This document shows positions 49,993-53,000 of a DNA stretch of 53,000 nucleotides, in pieces. Source of the DNA: Halomonas heilongjiangensis (GTDB taxonomy: Bacteria; Pseudomonadota; Gammaproteobacteria; Pseudomonadales; Halomonadaceae); assembly GCF_002879645.1 (NCBI RefSeq), contig NZ_PNRE01000068.1, forward strand, positions 1-53,000, read 5' to 3'. The translations under genes and the position numbers were made by a program. Positions within the stretch are counted from its first letter, which is position 1. Each line of letters starts with the position of its first letter. The notes beneath the pieces are model-generated. The model had not been told where the DNA came from. It saw nothing but the letters and a program-made list of their open reading frames with translations, and made no database searches.

Positions 49993-51132
49993 TCATGGCT
50001 TCAACCGCACGCTGGCATAGGTGGGCTCACCCCGCGCGTGGTCGAGGGCGACCCCGGCACTGGAGACCGGCTCCAGCGGCACGGCCTCGAAGGCCGCGTC
50101 CTGCAACAGGGGCGCCGCCCCCTTCTCCATGGCCACCGGCGAGAGATTGAGCGTGCCGCTGCCGAGCCGCTCGTCGCGGGGCGGCATGCCGAAGAACTCC
50201 CGGTAGCACTTGGAGAAGTGCGGTGTCGAGACGAAACCGCAGGCCGAGGCCACCTCGATGATCGACATCGGCGTCTGCTTGAGCAGCTGGCGGGCCCGGG
50301 TCAGGCGCAGCTTGAGGTAGTAGCGCGACGGCGAGCAGTGCAGGTACTTCTGGAACAACCGCTCCAGCTGGCGACGGGAGACGTCGACGTAATCGGCCAG
50401 CTCGTCGAGGCCGATCGGCTCTTCCAGGTTGGCCTCCATCAGCGCCACGATCTCCAGCAGCTTGGGCTGGGTCGTGCCGAGCACGTGCTTGAGCGGCACC
50501 CGCTGGTGGTCGTGCTCGTTGCGCACCCGGTCGCAGATGAACATCTCCGAGATCCCGGCGGCGAGTTCCCGGCCGTGGTCGCGACCGATCAGGGTAAGCA
50601 TCATGTCGAGCGGCGCCGTGCCCCCCGAGGCCGAGGCCCGGTCGCGATCGATGGAGAACAGCCGGGTGGTCAGCACCACCCGTGGGAAGGCCTCCTGCAT
50701 GGCGGCCAGACACTCCCAGTGGATGCTGGTCTCGTAGCCGTCCAGCAACCCGGCCTTGGCCAGGGCCCAGCTGCCGGTGCAGATGGCACCGAGCCGCCGG
50801 GAAAGCCGCGCCTGGGCCTGCAGCCAGGCCACGTGCTCGCGCTGCACGCTGCGGCACGGGCCGACACCACCGCAGACGACGACCATGTCCAGCGTCAACG
50901 GTACCGTGACCGCCACGTCCGGGGTGACCTGCAGGCCGTCGCTGGCCCTGACCGGCTCGCCGTCGACGCTCAGGGTGTACCAGCGGTAGAGCTCACGGCC
51001 GGCCAACTGGTTGGCCATGCGCAACGGCTCGATGGCGGAAGCGAGAGAAATGAGCGTGAAGTTGTCCAGCAGGAGAAAACCGAGGGTCTGCGTCCTGTCA
51101 TGGTCAGCAGGGGCTCGAGGATCGTGTTTCAT
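49993..51132 (-). CDS. gbdR: GlxA/AraC-type regulator of glycine betaine catabolism
   Basis: 379 residues. ATG 51132 has GGAGGG at 6 bases; ATG 51138 sits directly on that site and is unlikely. N-terminal DJ-1/PfpI-like sensor (about 15-190) and C-terminal AraC HTH pair (about 240-335), with VSRRQLERLFQKY and SIIEVASACGFVSTPHFSKCY. The whole-protein pattern matches P. aeruginosa GbdR, which activates gbc, dgc, sox and other genes in response to betaine or dimethylglycine. Here it lies in the same window as all these targets, and several have TGTCGC direct repeats upstream. After the HTH an extra tail of about 45 residues continues. Confidence 0.9.
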   Translation of the reverse strand: MKHDPRAPADHDRTQTLGFLLLDNFTLISLASAIEPLRMANQLAGRELYRWYTLSVDGEPVRASDGLQVTPDVAVTVPLTLDMVVVCGGVGPCRSVQREHVAWLQAQARLSRRLGAICTGSWALAKAGLLDGYETSIHWECLAAMQEAFPRVVLTTRLFSIDRDRASASGGTAPLDMMLTLIGRDHGRELAAGISEMFICDRVRNEHDHQRVPLKHVLGTTQPKLLEIVALMEANLEEPIGLDELADYVDVSRRQLERLFQKYLHCSPSRYYLKLRLTRARQLLKQTPMSIIEVASACGFVSTPHFSKCYREFFGMPPRDERLGSGTLNLSPVAMEKGAAPLLQDAAFEAVPLEPVSSAGVALDHARGEPTYASVRLKP

Positions 51133-51329
51133 CGTCATCCCTCCATACCCCGACCCCCCGTGGGGGCCGGTGTCACGGAAGTCAAGGTTGTCATTGTCTG
51201 CAGAAGGCCATGGCCATGCCGGTGATCCCGGCCCCACTGGCTGCCACCCTGCAATACTGCAGATAGTTGCATGCCGTTGGGGGGAAGACAATCGTTCGAT
51301 ACCCCGTCACCGAGGCAGTATCCTCGCCG

Positions 51330-51356
51330 GCGCCGGCTCCATCGCGATGCCGGCGC
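51330..51356 (-). terminator. Possible terminator after fghA
   Basis: 8-bp GC stem (51330-51337 and 51349-51356), 11-base loop, 27 bases past the fghA stop. No T-run; could equally be incidental in GC-rich DNA. Confidence 0.35.
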
Positions 51357-51382
51357 GGAATACCCGAACCCGCTCCCCCCCC

Positions 51383-52237
51383 TCAGCCCTTGTTCAGGTG
51401 CTCGGCATGATAGCGCAGGTGGTCCTCGATGAAGGAGGCGATGAAGAAGTAGCTGTGGTCATAGCCGGGTTGTCGCCGCAGCGTCAGCGGATGCTCATGC
51501 TCGGCACACACCGCCTCCAGGCGCTCGGGCCTGAGCTGCTCCTCGAGGAAGTCGTCCGCCTCGCCCTGATCGACGAACAGCGGCTGGCTCGAGGCCCCCC
51601 GTGCCACCAGCTCACAGGCGTCGTACTGGGTCCAGCTGCCGGCGTCGTCGCCCAGGTAACCGGAGAAGGCCTTCTGGCCCCAGGGGCACTGGGTCGGATT
51701 GACGATCGGTGAGAAGGCCGACACCGAGCGGTAGTGACCGGGCCGGCGCAGGGCCATGATCAGGGCGCCATGGCCACCCATGGAATGGCCGCTGATCGAT
51801 TCGCGGCCGTTGACCGGGAAGTGCTGCCGTACCACCGACGGCAGCTCCTCGGTCACGTAGTCATACATGCGGTAGTGCTGCTTCCAGGGCTCCCGGATGG
51901 CGTTGACGTAGAAGCCGGCGCCGGAGCCGAAGTCATAGCTGTCGTGCTCGCCGGGCAGGTCGGTGCCCCGCGGGCTGGTGTCCGGGCAGACGATGGCGAT
52001 GCCCAGTTCCGCGGCGAGGCGATGGGCACCGGCCTTCTGCATGAAGTTCTCGTCGGTGCAGGTCAACCCGGAGAGCCACCACAGCAGCGGGACGCGCTGG
52101 GTCTCCGCCTGGGGCGGCAGGAAGATGGCGAACACCATCTCGCAGTCCAGCGCCCGGGAGCGGTGGCGGTAGCGCTTGTGCCAGCCGTCGAAGCTCTTGT
52201 TGGCCGACACCAGCTCGAGGCTTTCCATCATGGTCAT
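51383..52237 (-). CDS. fghA: S-formylglutathione hydrolase
   Basis: 284 residues; normal length for the esterase D family. Nucleophile Ser152 in SGHSMGGHGAL; catalytic His in GYDHSYFF near 264; Asp likely in VDQGEADDF. The LSGLTCTDENF motif (about 56-65) is typical of this family. It hydrolyses S-formylglutathione to glutathione and formate. ATG 52237 follows a GAGGGGA site. It is 13 bases downstream of the glutathione-dependent formaldehyde dehydrogenase gene and completes the second formaldehyde route of the window. Confidence 0.93.
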   Translation of the reverse strand: MTMMESLELVSANKSFDGWHKRYRHRSRALDCEMVFAIFLPPQAETQRVPLLWWLSGLTCTDENFMQKAGAHRLAAELGIAIVCPDTSPRGTDLPGEHDSYDFGSGAGFYVNAIREPWKQHYRMYDYVTEELPSVVRQHFPVNGRESISGHSMGGHGALIMALRRPGHYRSVSAFSPIVNPTQCPWGQKAFSGYLGDDAGSWTQYDACELVARGASSQPLFVDQGEADDFLEEQLRPERLEAVCAEHEHPLTLRRQPGYDHSYFFIASFIEDHLRYHAEHLNKG

Positions 52238-52250
52238 GGCGATCGTCCCC

Positions 52251-53000
<750 letters not shown>

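Overview
The window is high-G+C gammaproteobacterial DNA. Gene content and order point to a moderately halophilic Halomonadaceae (Halomonas-like) chromosome: two BCCT osmolyte carriers, a glycine-betaine demethylation locus that matches the gbc/dgc/sox/gbdR region of Pseudomonas aeruginosa gene for gene, and GC-rich codon use. The taxon is inferred, not proven. No rRNA, tRNA, CRISPR array or transposase is visible.

Layout. 1-653: two small exported acidic, repetitive proteins. 940-5530: a leftward PotABCD-type ABC importer (ATPase, binding protein, two permeases). 5739-10181: a DMT exporter, a DUF4168 protein and a two-gene unit encoding a cNMP/CBS/DUF294 protein and a DnaQ-like exonuclease. 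10283-12435: BCCT carrier plus UspA. 12659-20297: leftward glyA-soxB-soxD-soxA-soxG-purU. 20608-21768: an exported beta-propeller protein. 21858-23307 and onward: divergent gbcB and gbcA. 24700-32380: a TRAP-transporter island (two complete TRAP systems around a GlxA/AraC regulator) bounded by direct repeats of the 3' end of fdsD. 32239-37117: NAD-dependent formate dehydrogenase (fused gamma-beta, alpha, delta). 37285-38478: glutathione-independent formaldehyde dehydrogenase. 38741-41105: second BCCT carrier and an IalB-like protein. 41178-49099: leftward dipeptidase-like/DUF5943/dgcA/dgcB/etfA/etfB. 49222-49923: mtgA. 49993-51132: gbdR. 51383-53000: S-formylglutathione hydrolase and glutathione-dependent formaldehyde dehydrogenase (the latter cut by the window edge).

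How it works together. Betaine enters through BCCT carriers. GbcAB removes one methyl group to give dimethylglycine, DgcAB with a dedicated EtfAB gives sarcosine, heterotetrameric SoxBDAG gives glycine, and GlyA turns glycine into serine. The methyl groups leave as formaldehyde or methylene-THF. FdhA, or AdhC plus FghA, oxidise formaldehyde to formate, PurU releases formate from formyl-THF, and the Fds enzyme oxidises formate to CO2 with NADH gain.

Most notable. A TGTCGC-N15-TGTCGC direct repeat with exact 21-bp periodicity lies upstream of gbcA and upstream of both TRAP operons, with weaker versions upstream of glyA and fdhA. The two GlxA/AraC regulators in the window share the same first recognition-helix residues. 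This ties the two uncharacterised TRAP importers to the methylamine regulon, although they appear to have been inserted between gbcA and fdsD, leaving a frameshifted fdsD fragment behind. Their substrates are unknown.
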